64,000 bases of DNA, taken from NCBI GenBank assembly GCA_026874595.1, contig CM049317.1:30668901-30732900 (forward strand), read 5' to 3'. How positions within the stretch are numbered: position 1 is the first letter of the stretch; each line of letters starts with the position of its first letter. The stretch is from Sipunculus nudus. Its lineage: Eukaryota; Annelida; Sipuncula; Golfingiida; Sipunculidae. Under the pieces are notes generated by a model that was not told the origin of the DNA, searched no databases, and saw nothing but the letters and a program-made list of their open reading frames with translations. A program made the position numbers and the translations under genes. Positions 11,870-23,828 of this stretch are shown here, piece after piece.

Positions 11870-12022
11870 AAGGTTCGCCCGGGAGAGAGTCCATTGAAAT
11901 CTATTGTGAAAAGAGCTGAGGTGTTTAGACGTCAACCGGTTGAAACTTTTGAATAAGGAGATTATCGCTAAACTTGAACCTGAAATGTGCTCCTGTGTTT
12001 AGGTTATTTATCGTGTTCCAAC

Positions 12023-12775
12023 ATGTCAGCTCCTGTGCCAAACAATCTCAGTGACAGACAGTTACTTGAAAATATATGGGGTAAAATGTCCAGTATGGAG
12101 AAAATTTAAGAGCAAATAGATTTATTGGTAGGCAAGCTAGGTGACATTGAGAAGAAACTAGACTGTTGTGAATCCGGTCTCCAAGATTTACAGAATGGGG
12201 TTTGCTTTATAGACAATGAGTACGAGGAACAAAAAATCGCTATTAACACAATTAAAGACACAATGGTTACAAAGAATGAACTCGCTACGATAAAGAAAGA
12301 AGTCCTAGACTTGAGCAACCGAATTCGCAAAAACAACATTGTGATTCATAATGTTCCTGTGGACACAGAGGGAGACAACGTGCTAGAATTTGTACAAAAC
12401 CTGGTCACGAACGTGATTAAAGTTGACGCTGAAATAGAGTCAGCACACAGAACCTAGATCTTCCATAAAGACGGCAGACCGAAGCAAGGTCGTCGTTTAA
12501 TTCATGCTCGATGTCGCAAAGCATGCACCAGGAATGACATCTTGTTGGCAGCACCAAAGGCGCTTAAGCATCATGATCTCGGTGAATAACATGTCTACCT
12601 AACAGATGATTTACATCCAGAAACAATATGGGCTCCTACACGAAAAAATGAAAGAAATGCGGGAAAAAACTGGTTGGCATTCATACCATGGTCTCTCCCA
12701 AGAGTAATACTATATAAAGAGTCTCCAAGGGGAGTGAAAGGACCACTTAAAACATTCAGACTTTCTGATTTGTAA
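12023..12775 (+). pseudogene. LINE ORF1 protein, broken
   Basis: The frame runs 250 codons from ATG at 12023 to TAA at 12773 with three internal stops (12107, 12455, 12587). An N-terminal heptad-rich coiled coil (about residues 20-100, rich in E, K and L) is followed by the RRM-like part, with NIVIHNVP near residue 112 and SAHRT near 140, then a C-terminal domain with DDLHPET. This is the layout of L1/Tx1 ORF1p, an RNA-binding trimer that coats the LINE transcript. The three stops mean it cannot make that protein now. Confidence 0.8.
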
Positions 12776-12869
12776 GACTTGTAATAACCATGGGAAGTGT
12801 AATGTCTGGGCACCATGCTGAAAGGCAAGTTCTTAATTTATATGAAATTAACACTCAAATTTGATTCAT

Positions 12870-14499
12870 ATGTTTGTTTGAATTTTTATGCAAATATTAA
12901 AGAGAAATTAAGGTAGCTAATAGACCATGTAGACCATTAGGGGAGGCGATTTTAACTGTTGTCTTTCAGTTAAAGACATGAATGATCCGAAAGCACCTTT
13001 AAAACACAGATCATGTGACCTGTTAAATCGTTATATGGAGGATTATGTATTGTGCGATATATGAAGGATAAATAATCCTGAATCTAAACGATATACTTGG
13101 AGAACTGTTAATCCACTTAGACAAAGACGTCTGGATTATTTTTTAATATCAAATCATGCCCAACCAATGGTTACAGATAGTGACATCATACCGACCGTTG
13201 CAACTGACCACTCAGCTGTAAAACTAAGTAAAGAATTTCTAATAGATTATCAACAAGGTCCTAGTTTCTGGTGTTTTTACTGCTCGCTGTTAGCTGATAT
13301 TAATTATAAAGATTCTTTAAAAAAAGAACTCAATAAATGGCGACAAGAGTGGTATCATGAAAATACAGATGAAGACGTGAGGAAATGGTTGGAATATTTT
13401 AAATATAAAACGCGACAATTTACCATAGCTTATTCTAAACAAAAGGCACGAAAAGCAAGGGAAAAATAAGATATTTAGAAAATACAATACAAAATTTTGA
13501 ATCTAGATTGAACACGGACTTTAACAAGAATTTGTATGCAGAATTAAAAATTGAGTTGGAGGAGTATTACGACAAGAATACCGATGGAATAATTATTCGA
13601 TCTAGGTGCCAATGGAACGAACATGGCGAAAAGAACTCTAAGTATTTTTTAGGTTTAGAAAGAAAAAATAAAAAAAAAAATTAATATACAAAAATTGATA
13701 ACACAGGATGGGGAGATAACGGACCAAAAGGTTATTTTAAAAGAAATTCAAAAATTTTATCAGGAACGTTACTCCAGAAAAACTCATGTTACTGAGCAAG
13801 AATGCAATGAATTTTTATCATCGGTGCAGGTAAATAATTTAACAGTGGACGAAGCACAAATGTTAGAAAATTCGTTTTCTGTAAACGAAGTAAACGTAGC
13901 AAAAGAGTGGATTGGGTTTTTTAAAAAGTTCAAACAATGAAACTTCCTCTCTGAAGGATAAAATAGGCCTTGTAAATATTGGAAAAGAAGAAAAACTGGT
14001 GACTACTCATATACTTTTGAAGGAAAAGCAATGTGTGCCAACAAGTCAGCTTATATTGAATAGAACATTGTATATTCATAATAACATTATTGATTGGTCA
14101 GCTTTGTATATGTCTGTTTATAAAACTACCCTAGATACTAAACTACGAGAATTCCAGTTCACAATATTACATAATATTCTTGCTGTGAACCAAAAACTGT
14201 ATAAATGGAATATAACTACTTCACTCCAATGCAGATTTTGTAAATTATATTCAGAAAGTATAGAGCACATATTCATGTTCTGTAAAGATACAACATTATT
14301 GTATCGCCGAATACACCAATGGGCAGGAGAGTGTCGTATTGAATTGCCAGAGGAAAATTCTAGGAAAATAGTGCTCGGCATGACTGCTGATTTTCCATTG
14401 ACTTTGTTGATTAACTTAATCTTGCTTATTTATAAATATGTGGTCTTCAACACAAAAGAAGACGAGGTTTTGAAGTTTAATACATTTGAACAAAACTAA
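12870..14499 (+). pseudogene. LINE ORF2 remnant: endonuclease end plus C-terminus
   Basis: Frame-shifted pieces in order. At 12870-13240 is the apurinic-type endonuclease C-half, with GGDFNC, RRLDYFLIS and TDHSAVKL motifs. At 13480-13910 is the linker, with CQWNEHGEKNSKYFLGLE. At 13915-14499 is the C-terminal region, with TTLDTKLREFQFTILHNIL, then CRFC and an IEHIF motif forming the usual zinc knuckle, then IQIEKIEYKIANNRN past the stop in another frame. The roughly 600-residue reverse transcriptase domain expected between linker and C-terminus is absent. Confidence 0.85.
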
Positions 14500-15026
14500 T
14501 ACAAATTGAAAAAATTGAATATAAGATAGCAAATAACAGAAATACATTTAAAAACCCATCGGAAAAATGGGAGAAAATCCTTCCTCTACTAAAGTGATCA
14601 TCGCATATATTTACATAGTTTTGTTTCTTGAGTAGGATATGTTTTGTGGATGGTGTTGGTGTATGTTATTATCGTCTTATGGTTTTTGATTTGTGTAACT
14701 GGTCAAGTATATGGTGATATGTGATATACATATGAAGTGAAAAGAAATGGATAGGTTAGCGTAGACAACGATATAAATACATGATGCGTAATGCAAGTTT
14801 GTATGTCTGTATTTTATTATGTTTATATAGTGATGTTTGTCAAACAGATGCTATGTATAAATTGTCTGTTTGTATGTTGCATGCAAAATAAAAAAAAAAG
14901 AAAAAAAAGGAAGGATTAGAAATTGCATTAAAGTACTTTGTATACACATATCATTAAAAGCAGCTGTTAAAAAACAAGAGCGAAATATCGTAGTAAATGT
15001 GCTGAATGATTTTAGTGAAAGTATAA

Positions 15027-15555
15027 TTAGCAACCAAAATATTGCAAAAACAAATAGGTTTGAAGCTTCTTTTTAAATGTGTCAGGATTAGAAGTTTGAC
15101 GCAGGTCCCTTGGAAGGGAGTTCCACAAAGTGGGTCCTGCAACACAAAAAGCTCTATTAGCCACCAAGGTGGACCTTGTATATGGAACACACAGTAAATC
15201 TTGGTTTAATGATCTCAGACGTCTAGCAGATATGTAAGGCTGGATTAAATCCTGGAGGTATTTTGGAGCAATACCATGTTTAGCCTTGAACACCAACATA
15301 GCAACTTTAAACTTGACACAGAGGGAGCCAATGTAGGGCTTGCAGGACAGGCGTCGTATGCTCGTATCCTTTACTGCCACACAGGATTCGAGCTGCACAT
15401 TTTTTATCTCTCTGGAGCCTCTGTATGAGGGAAGCTGGATATCCTAAGAGAGAGAAATTACAATAATCAGGCTAACTGGTCAAAAATGCATGGATTAAAC
15501 GCTCTATTGGTGGCTTATCTAAGTAGGTTTTGATTGTGTTAATGTTGTAGATAAT
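15027..15555 (-). pseudogene. CR1/L2-type LINE, 3' end of reverse transcriptase ORF
   Basis: On the minus strand the pieces are TYLDKPPIERLIHAFL, then PDYCNFSLLGYPASLIQRLQ, then TTPVLQALHWLP, a frame change near 15310, then GIAPKYLQDLIQPY, RSLNQDLLCVPYTRS and CVAGPTLWNSLPRDLR, and the TAG stop at 15027. This is the conserved C-terminus of CR1/L2/Rex-like non-LTR elements. It is 5'-truncated near 15555. Confidence 0.85.
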
Positions 15556-15840
15556 ACATTTACCTGATGTGTTTATCTAAAATTAATGAATGCAAGGAAG
15601 TTTACAAATAACAAATGTGAATTACACAGTTGGAGTGCCACCAAACTAGACTTGCTTGGCCCCTATGAGCAAATCAAATATACCTGGAAAAGTGGCAAGC
15701 TAAATGGCAGGATTTGTTCAGTTGACATCAAACGAGATTCGTATACATGCACCTAAATGTGTATTATTTTTTTCACCTATTACAGGGGAGTATTTTATTT
15801 TGGTGAAGTACTTTTAGGTGATATACTAAAAATTCACATA
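15556..15840. other. Intergenic, no gene seen
   Basis: Nothing recognised. Confidence 0.5.
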
Positions 15841-16115
15841 TGCATTCAGATGCCCAACTAGGCCTTTGACAGAAATTTAAAAATCACCACTGCTTTTCTG
15901 CTTTTAAAAGAATTCGTACATGACATTCGTCCCATACTTTAAATGTGAATGCAAACCCAAAGCATTTTTTTTCCAAATGCAGATGCACATTCACTCAATC
16001 AGTGTTGGAATTGAATGCAAATGCAAATGCGAACTTTTCAAGATCCTTGAATTAAAATACAAACGTAAATGTGCAAAATGTAAATGCAATGCATTTAGCC
16101 CAACTTTGACATGAA
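15841..16115 (-). repeat. Octamer-rich dispersed repeat, second copy
   Basis: Ends TTAGCCCAACTTTGAC, the complement of the start of the copy at 10598, and contains aatgcaaatgcaaatgcg and related words. The open frame at 15920-16114 is lysine/cysteine-rich only because of these ATGCAAAT words. Confidence 0.5.
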
Positions 16116-16489
16116 CATGTGTTACATGATATAATTTTTTTAAAATCACGACATTTTGCTACACTGGACCATTATTTGATTTTACATTCAATGTTGCCAC
16201 TCTGTTGGTCGCATGACAGGATCCCCGCTACCTTTGACAAAAGTATATATACAACCCACGGATTTATTTATAGGACATGTTATATAAGGTTTAACCTGTG
16301 TGTTGTAATATTTTTTTCATAAATCAAACTTTAATATAATTCAGACATATCATCATTGTTTGCCTTATTCCACATTTTAATGGAGTCAGGTCACAATTCT
16401 CGTTAGTAACATAGTAAAGTGTGACCTAATTTGTTTATCCTGATTTGAAAATGGAAAATTATACAAATGCAGTACAATCTCTTATGCCT
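16116..16489. other. Intergenic, no gene seen
   Basis: Nothing recognised. Confidence 0.5.
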
Positions 16490-17480
16490 CAATAAGTTGC
16501 CGTCCACCCTTGTCACTACGTTAACTCATGCTATCTCAGAAACCGTCGGAGCTAGCCGCTCCAAATTGCATGTAAGAATCAGTCACGTGTCAAACTTTAT
16601 TTGATTGAGTTTATTTTTTTAGATATCTGCATTAACTTCAGTTTTTTTGAATGTAAATAGCTTTAAAACCTTTAAAAATCTTCTACTCCGACATTGTCCA
16701 GCAAAATTGTCCAATATTTCACAGAAATAATCCCAGAAACAATCTCTCCCAAGTTTGTTCAAATAGTTCCAGTTCGGCGATTTTTGAACGAGTTACAGGA
16801 AGTTGAACTTAGTCATCTGTCCTAAAAAAAAATACCAATATTACAATCTCAGAAACGGCTGGAGTGTTCATCACCATATTTTATGTTAATGTTGGTCACC
16901 TGAGTCATATCTGAAATTGAGGTATTGGTGGCGCCACCTGCATCGGCTTTTTTGTACGGGGGTCATAGGTGCCCATATCATACTGAGGGCTACAAAAAAC
17001 TTCTTCTCTGAAACCATGTGGCCAAACTGTTTAATATCGCACAGAAATGATCCTTGGGTAATGCTTTCTGAAGTTTGTTCAAATGGTCTCTGTTCAGTGA
17101 CTTTTGGCCGAGTTATGGGAAGCAGATTTTAGTCATATGCCATAACAGCCCATTTTAGCTCAGTGGATCTTCTCAAAAATCCACTGGGCCAAATTCTTTA
17201 ATCACACACATTGATAATCCTGAGATGTTGATAATTCAAGTTGGTTTAAATGGTTTTGGTTCAGTGATTTTTAACTGAGTTACAGGAAGTTGAACTCAGT
17301 AAGTTTGATGTTTCCTATATATATGTTATAAACCTGCAAAACATTTTTCGACTGATGCCACTGAAGCCAATTTATCTAACATTCTTCAAGATTAATCCCC
17401 AGAATAATTCTTTTAATAATTGACCTTAATGGTTCCACATGAATGATTTTTGGCTGAATTATGGAGATTAATTTGAATCA
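16490..17480 (+). repeat. Degenerate tandem repeat family
   Basis: Four diverged units at about 16705, 17020, 17187 and 17366 share the pattern CCAAA-TTTAAT-CACAG-AATGATCC, then AAGTTTGTTCAAATGGT, then GTTCAGTGATTTTT and GAGTTACAGGAAGTTGAACT. Spacing is irregular (about 165-310 bp). Repeats of this type with a TTTGTTCAAATGGT core are, from memory, common in bivalve genomes. Confidence 0.65.
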
Positions 17481-18180
17481 TTTTATCATATATGTTATAT
17501 TAGCTGTCTGAAGCAGTTACATCTAGCATGGCATCCGTTTATCTACATCTATTACCCCATGCCATTAGACATTTAGATTTCAGGTTAGTATGGTTTATAT
17601 TGAAAAGAATGTTTTTCAAAAGCTTTAAAAAAATTAGAATTATGAATTAAATTAGTCATCATAGCAGGTAGATGTTACCATCCATGGGTGTTCAGCTATC
17701 TGTGGCTATATAAAGTATTCTGTACATGGATTAAAAATAATTGGTACCCATATTCAACTTAATTCAAGATTTGGCTATCAGTGAGATGGATCTGTATTAT
17801 AGTTTTGCATTCAGTATGCATCTATGATAGTTTTTCATATATTCATAATTTCTTTTTATAAAAAAGTCACCTGAATAGCATTTTGTATTCTGAAAATTTA
17901 TTTGAATGTTATTTCAAGTAGGAACCACTTCTATGTACAGATGGAAGTACGTGGTTTACCATTGGTAGTTTGCCAAGATTTGCCAGTTCCTGGATGTTGG
18001 CCATTGGCCAAGATTATGTCAGCTCTATAAATATCTTTCGCCCAGTGCAAGGTTTGGAAGAGGCCTATGTGCTGAAGTCTTATTACCCTAACAGCTTGGT
18101 GTGGTGTTTTCTTGGTAAATTCATTGTATTATTTTAAACAAGTCAATGCAAGCCTGTTTATTTAAAAGTTATTTCAAGTA
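17481..18180. other. Intergenic, no gene seen
   Basis: AT-rich, nothing recognised. Confidence 0.5.
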
Positions 18181-19720
18181 GGGACCTTGAGGTTTGAAAT
18201 TTCTGAAATTCGGTATGTTCATCCATCTTGAAAATTTTTCTTGCAAACCAGACAGGTGGTGCTACCTATCTTTGTTTTTGTAAAATAAGTAAATGCCCTT
18301 TTCTCAGGAGTGATTAGAAGTATTACCCTGAAATTGTGCATATCCATAGATCTTGGACTCCTTCCTCTTGTGCTCAGGACTGGTGGCGCCATCTGCAATC
18401 GTTTTCCCGTAGAGTTCATCCGTACATGTTCTTTGGGTGAAAATTGCTTATATCTCAGCAGTGCGACAAGGTATTGGTTTGCAATTTGGTATGTTCATCA
18501 ATCTAGAAAAGTTATTTCCTAAACTGGACAGGTGGCGCTACTCACATTTCCGTTTTTTAGACTAAATTAATGCCAGTTTCTCAGGAATGATTAGCATTAT
18601 TGGCCTGAAATTGTGCAAATCCATAGACCTTGGACTCCTCCCTCATGTACTCAAGACTGGTGGCTCCATCTGCAATTATTTTCCTGTGGCGTCTATTTGT
18701 ACGTCTGCTTTAGGTGGAATAGCTCATGTCTCACGAGTGGGTCAAGGTATTATTCTGATTTTTGGCATGTTCATACATCTTGGAAAGTTTCCTCGTAAAG
18801 CAGACAGGTGGCGCTACTAACTTTTTCCGTTTTTTTTCGTGGAATAAATTAATCCCCTTTTCTCAGGTGTGATTCACTGTATTTGCCTTAAATTGTGCAT
18901 ATCCATATATCTTGGACTCCACCATCTTATACTCAAGACTGTGGCACCATCTGCAATCGCTTTCCTGTGGCGTCCATCTGTACATGTGATTGGGTGAAAA
19001 TTGCCCATATCTCAGGAGTGGGTCAAAGTATTGTTCTGAAATTTGGTATGTTCATCCATCTTGGAAAGTTGTCATGTAACCAGATAGGTGGCGCCGCCTA
19101 CCTTCTGGATTTCATAGATTAAATTAAAGCCCTTTTCTTAGGAGTAATTCACAGTATTGGCCTGAAATTGTGCATATCCATAGATCTTGGACTCTTCCGT
19201 CTTGTACTCAAGACTGATGGTGCCATCTACAACCGTTGCCCGTGGCGTCTATTCGTACATGTGCTTTGGGTGAAAATTGCTTATATCTCACGAGTGGGAC
19301 AACGCATTGGTTTGAAGTTTGGTATATTCATCCATCTGGGAAAGTTTTTTCCTTAACCAGACACATGGCGCCACTAACTTTCCGTTTATGTAGATTAAAT
19401 TAATGCCCGTTTCTCAGGAATGTTTTGCATTATTGGCCTGAAATTGTGCAAATCCATAGATCTTGGACTCCTCCCTCATGTACTCAAGACTGGTGGTTAA
19501 ATCTGCAATTGCCTTCCTGTGGCGTCTATTTGTACGTTTGCTTTAGGTGAAATTGCTCATGTCTCACGAGTAGGTCAAGGTATTCTTCTGATTTCTGGCA
19601 TGTTCATCAATCTTGGAAAGTTTTCTCGTACACTAGACATGTGGCGCCACTTACCTTTCCGATTTTGTTGAATAAATTAATGCCCTTGTTTCAGGAGTGA
19701 TTTGCAGTATTGGCCTAAGA
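18181..19720 (+). repeat. Satellite-like array, period about 276 bp, five-plus copies
   Basis: The word TTGGACTC recurs at 18353, 18630, 18912, 19187 and 19463 (spacings 277, 282, 275, 276). Each unit also carries GTGCATATCCATAGATCTTG, CTCAAGACTGGTGGCGCCAT, a GGTATGTTCATCCATCTTGG block and ACAGGTGGCGC. Copies are roughly 80-90 percent alike by eye. Open frames at 18310-18522, 18587-18820, 18895-19122 and 19168-19356 are the same repeat-derived frame and are not treated as genes. Confidence 0.92.
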
Positions 19721-20555
19721 TGGTGTAACCTACAATCATGTGTACGTGGCAGACATCCATCTCACTCAATTTCCCCTTACCACTCAATCCATGTCTTACT
19801 TCACCTGTACTGCTTTGATTTCGGGGGATACACGTAGTCGCTTTTGACTCGCTGTATCTAGATGTTTCATGTCTCTGCGCAAATAGCCGAAGAAGAGGCT
19901 TCAAGCCTGAAATTGTTTATGTCCATACATCTTTAATGGCTTTCTCGCACCGAGACTGGTTGTGCCACTTACATTCATTTTTGTGTTATGTGCACTGATG
20001 TCGGTATTTCAGCAGTGACGTTTGTGTAATTGGTGCATGCACTCAGATTCAAAATGTTCAGTTGTTGCATTGTACATATACATGTCCAACATGTACGTGA
20101 AGTGTAACGGTCCAGCATGGAAGCATTATACCTTATGTATATCCCATTGCACAGGTTTGCATTAGGCCTTTAGGCCTTGTTTTATAATGTACATGCATAT
20201 AACAGTCACTTAAATGAGATACTGATGCATATACAAACATGTGATCATGAGAGGCTCCTGCGTCTTTTATGTAGTCCATAAAACAACACAAGCAACTCCA
20301 AATGTGTGTATTGTGTACATTTTCAAATAGTGATATACGATGAAAAAATTATCGCCTCAGTTCCATACGCTTAATTTTTTACAAGTATTCTTATAATCAA
20401 TTTCATCTGAGCGCCGTGACCAACAGATCCAGATCTTATGATCAAGTGCAAATTACATGAATGCGCAGCTTTGACTGTCCCATGCCTCTTTGACAATATA
20501 AAAAAACGCATTCAGTACTGTAATATTGAGCTATTGGAATTTTAAAACTCAGAAT
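19721..20555. other. Intergenic, no gene seen
   Basis: The first 200 bases keep weak similarity to the preceding array. The remainder shows nothing recognisable. Confidence 0.5.
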
Positions 20556-20558
20556 GGG

Positions 20559-20620
20559 CCAATCACAGTGGAATTAAGCAAACGTGTTTATAAATACGAC
20601 GCGCTACTGCAGTTAAAGGT
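20559..20620 (+). promoter_or_regulatory. Possible core promoter (CCAAT and TATA)
   Basis: GGGCCAATCACAG gives a CCAAT box at 20559-20563. A perfect TATAAATA follows at 20589-20596, 26 bases further on. A start site would fall near 20620, about 1.4 kb upstream of the CARD exon at 22044 and on the same strand. The spacing is reasonable for a core promoter, but no first coding exon joining it to the CARD exons was identified, so the link is inference. Confidence 0.25.
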
Positions 20621-21519
20621 GTGTTAATTTATTCTTAAATATGATAAATTTATTCTTAAATATGATACGAATTTATAACTGAATATTACTGTTCACAGGA
20701 CTGTTATTTTTTAGTCTCAAATAACCATAAAATGTTGGGTAAAATTGGAGAGAAATTAGTCGACCCTTAGTTTCTCACCAACGTTGAAGTTATCCAGGAT
20801 CAAATTATAATGCAGATTTGAAGGTAATGCATACACTAATTATTGAGATACTCGATACTCGATATTTTACACAAAATGAACCAATAACAGAAGCATGTAT
20901 CAACCGTACACAGCATTTCTGGAGAACTGAGGGGGGCCAGTTCAGACAAAGTTAAAGGCGTAAAGGAGGAGTATCGTTCATTTTTATGATGAAATGCAAA
21001 ATAAATGATTGCACAGATAAAACGGTCACATGACGGCAGTCTGTGAGATTCAAATAACGTCCACACGTGCATAAAAAGGAGCAAAATAACTGACACCACT
21101 CGTCTCAAATCAGGAGTAAAACTTTTTAAGATCAATATGTATATATCACCTTTCAACTCAACAAATGCACAGTTATTTGGAAGTTTGACCTTCTGTATGA
21201 AATATTTCTTAAATGTATAAATTAACTGGCTAGCTTTCACATTTATTTTACTAATTTTGAGCATGATTTTTTTATATTTGGACAAATTATTTTACTGGAA
21301 AATTCAGAAATCTGGCGAATAAAAGACATTCAATTCATTGTTCCCAATGACAAGGCTTGGCTGAGGGAAAGTTACGGGTAAGAAAAATATCTTGGGCACA
21401 AAATGACACTTTCCATATGAGTAAAAACAAGAATTTATCAGAGTTAATGAGTTAATACAATGATGACAGACACAATGAATTTACAAGCTGGGTATTAAAC
21501 ATATTAAGTTTAACTTATA
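20621..21519. other. Intergenic or upstream intron, no exon assigned
   Basis: Contains a 149-codon minus-strand open frame (20836-21285) with no recognised domain. A rough chance estimate from AT content does not exclude random origin. Confidence 0.4.
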
Positions 21520-21550
21520 GTTAAGAGTCGATAAAGTTATTTAACATTTC

Positions 21551-21608
<58 letters not shown>

Positions 21609-21662
21609 CCATATTGTGCCTTGGCTTCGGGTTAAGAGTCGATAAAAGTTATTTAACATTTC

Positions 21663-21712
<50 letters not shown>

Positions 21713-21737
21713 CCATATTGTGCCTTGGCTTCGGGTT
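21520..21737. repeat. 111-bp tandem duplication, each copy with a (TA)n tract
   Basis: The unit TTAAGAGTCGATAAA...(TA)n...AGCCATATTGTGCCTTGGCT occurs at 21521 and 21632. TA tracts lie at 21555-21606 and 21667-21711 and differ in length, so the repeat was duplicated as a block and then its TA tract changed size. Confidence 0.92.
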
Positions 21738-21860
21738 TACTCTGTTCATTCCTAACACATGGTAGATACACATATTGTGTTCAATATATGTTGCGGTTAG
21801 TCACAGTGCCTTGGCTCCGGGTTAACTCTGTTTATTACTCACACTTGGTAGATACACCCC
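21720..21860. repeat. 86-bp direct repeat
   Basis: GTGCCTTGGCTTCGGGTT-ACTCTGTT...TGGTAGATACAC at 21720 recurs at 21806 with a few changes. Confidence 0.8.
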
Positions 21861-22043
21861 TGATACATCAGTTGAATGTAACATCTTATTTCAGGAATCA
21901 CACCTTCTAAAATTGCTTCCTTTGCCTGCGGATGACATTTAGTGCAAATGTCTTCCAGAATTTCCAATGAAGCATCATGTGTCATATGACACCTGCGTTG
22001 TATATTGGTCACTTTATCAAAAACTATTAATATCGTCTTCCAG

Positions 22044-23828
22044 TCTTGTAACAAAGCAAACCATCAACAAGTCTCGGCTCTCATAAGTCACTTGGAGCGG
22101 CGGCCTGACAGCGATATAGACAAGTTCATCAATGCGCTGCTGCAGACAGGGCGCGGACATATTGCCAACTTCCTGCTGGAGGCACAACATTCAGAGCAGC
22201 AAGGTACTTACGAACATTCAACATCCTCCTTGATTACACAAACAATCCCCTCGAAAGTCAAATACCCAAAATACACTCCATATAGCTCGCCACATATTAT
22301 AAGGTCCTTGCCGTTAGGAGGACTACTGAAATGGTCCGCGTCTGTCCGTCCGTCCCCCATCACTGGTGCCACACTCCCCTAGATAAACATATGGCGGACG
22401 ACTATTTGTGTCTCTAGGCCCTTGTTTTAGAAAATATATCTAAATTTAAAAAAAAGGAGAATAAAAATCTAGCGATCTTCTTTGCTAATTTCTCCTATAT
22501 CTCAATTTTATCTTGTCTTGAAGCATGATTGTTCTTCATATATTTTTAACTTTTTTATTGAACATTTTTTTAAATGCAGCAATCCAGAATTAATACACAA
22601 ATACGGATAAAAGACATATGTTGGTTGTAATATATAATCTCTACATCCAATATGTCAGTGACAAATTAAAAAAAATGTTAGAGTGCATTAATTGTGAAAT
22701 TATCGCAAAAATAAAACCTTTGTAGATGTAATAAGCCTGAGCCGCACAGCTGAACATTTAAAAAAAATATATATTACTTTGCAAATCATGCACGCAATTC
22801 ATGACCTTAGCATCAATAGTCGAAAGGTCCAAAAATATCAGATCACTCATACTGTCTGCCAATATCGAAAAAAAAATTCTTCCCGCTGCGTTCTTATTGT
22901 TTCTCTTCAAATTAAAAAAAAATATAATATTTTATTTTAATTCCTCTTCCTTATATGCTCTGTCACCAAGGGCCGGTATCTACCGCACCTGTGGATTCTG
23001 AGTGCGTATTAGTGTGTATCAACCGAGGAACCTAGTAACGTCTCTATAGGTTGTGAGTGATACGCGGTTTTTGGCACAGTTATCTTATTGGAAAGACCCT
23101 CCCTGCTACCAGGAAATCTGATAACATCAGTTTCATTAATTCTTACGTAAATGTTCAGACAAGACATTCTTACTATGGCACTGACACTTTGCTATCACGA
23201 CTGTACTTAGCAGTAAACAAACTTTTCGTCCATATCATTCCACATACAGTTTTTGGCATTACTCTCGTCTGAATTAAACGCATTGAAATGCCCCTTGCTC
23301 CTGACTCAAAATGGTTCACCAACAAACAATGGCAATAATAATTCTTATATAGTCGAAAAAAAATATAAATAGAGTTTAATTTTCTTATTCTTAATTTTAT
23401 AATATCCCAGTTCCATTCTTTATATTAGACATACAAATCTTAATATAAATAACCAAGTACAAAGACAAATTTCTTGATTTGCAGAAAAGCCGACCAAGGG
23501 TCGTTATAATCCATACCAGCGAGGGCCGTCAACCTCACGTCAGAAGATTGTCGAAGAGCGGCATACTTCCCCTCCTCCTGCTTCTGCTCATCACCAGCAA
23601 CAAGAACAACAAAAGGAGCCTCAACCAACAAAACAACAATCAAAACACCAACAGCAACAACACGAGAAAGTTGTGAACCTTCACCCCGAGATTCCTATTC
23701 CAACAGAAGATGTTGTGCACGACTCCTCTGGCTCAGACACAGACTCCGAGAGCGAAAAGTCTCGGAGTGAATCCAAGAAACCCCGGAGTGAGACCACTGT
23801 TAGCCATCAAGACTCTTCCACAGAGTAA
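22044..23828 (+). CDS. CARD-domain protein gene, last two exons (partial)
   Basis: Exon 1 of the visible part is 22044-22203. Its acceptor is tcgtcttccag and its donor AAG|GTACTT, phase 1 out. It encodes QVSALISHLERRPDSDID, then KFINALLQTGRGHIANFLL, which fits the C-terminal helices of a CARD/death-fold domain. The second exon is 23485-23828 after gatttgcag. Joining the leftover G to AA restores GAA and leaves 113 open codons to TAA at 23826. That tail is low-complexity: a proline/glutamine-rich part (about residues 75-105 of the fragment), then a Ser/Asp/Glu-rich part with SGSDTDSESEKSRSE. CARD domains mediate homotypic assembly of caspase and immune signalling complexes in the cytosol. The CARD N-terminal half must lie in an upstream exon that I could not place. 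The 1.28-kb intron (22204-23484) shows nothing else. Function beyond CARD binding is unknown. Confidence 0.7.

Larger units (their letters stand above)
11870..14912 (+). mobile_element. L1/Tx1-type LINE, internally deleted
   Basis: Colinear remains of ORF1 (coiled coil plus RNA-binding region), the C-terminal part of the endonuclease, the endonuclease-RT linker and the zinc-finger C-terminus, ending in an A-rich tail at 14888-14912. The whole reverse transcriptase core is missing between about 13895 and 13930, and most of the endonuclease N-terminus is missing between ORF1 and 12870. Several stops and frame changes show it is dead. The left boundary is approximate. Confidence 0.85.

Noticed and set aside
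12106-12339. Minus-strand frame opposite the LINE ORF1
   Set aside because: Shadow of the coiled-coil ORF1 on the plus strand.
18310-19356. Four consecutive plus-strand open frames resembling a gene family
   Set aside because: They are the same register of a 276-bp satellite-like repeat, not separate genes.
20836-21285. 149-codon minus-strand open frame
   Set aside because: No domain, no splice or promoter support. A rough estimate for this base composition allows a chance frame of this length in a 64-kb window. Noted as unassigned.
23440-23676. Two frames overlapping the last CARD exon
   Set aside because: The phase-matched third frame is open for 113 codons to a stop and explains the region. 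The others are shadows.
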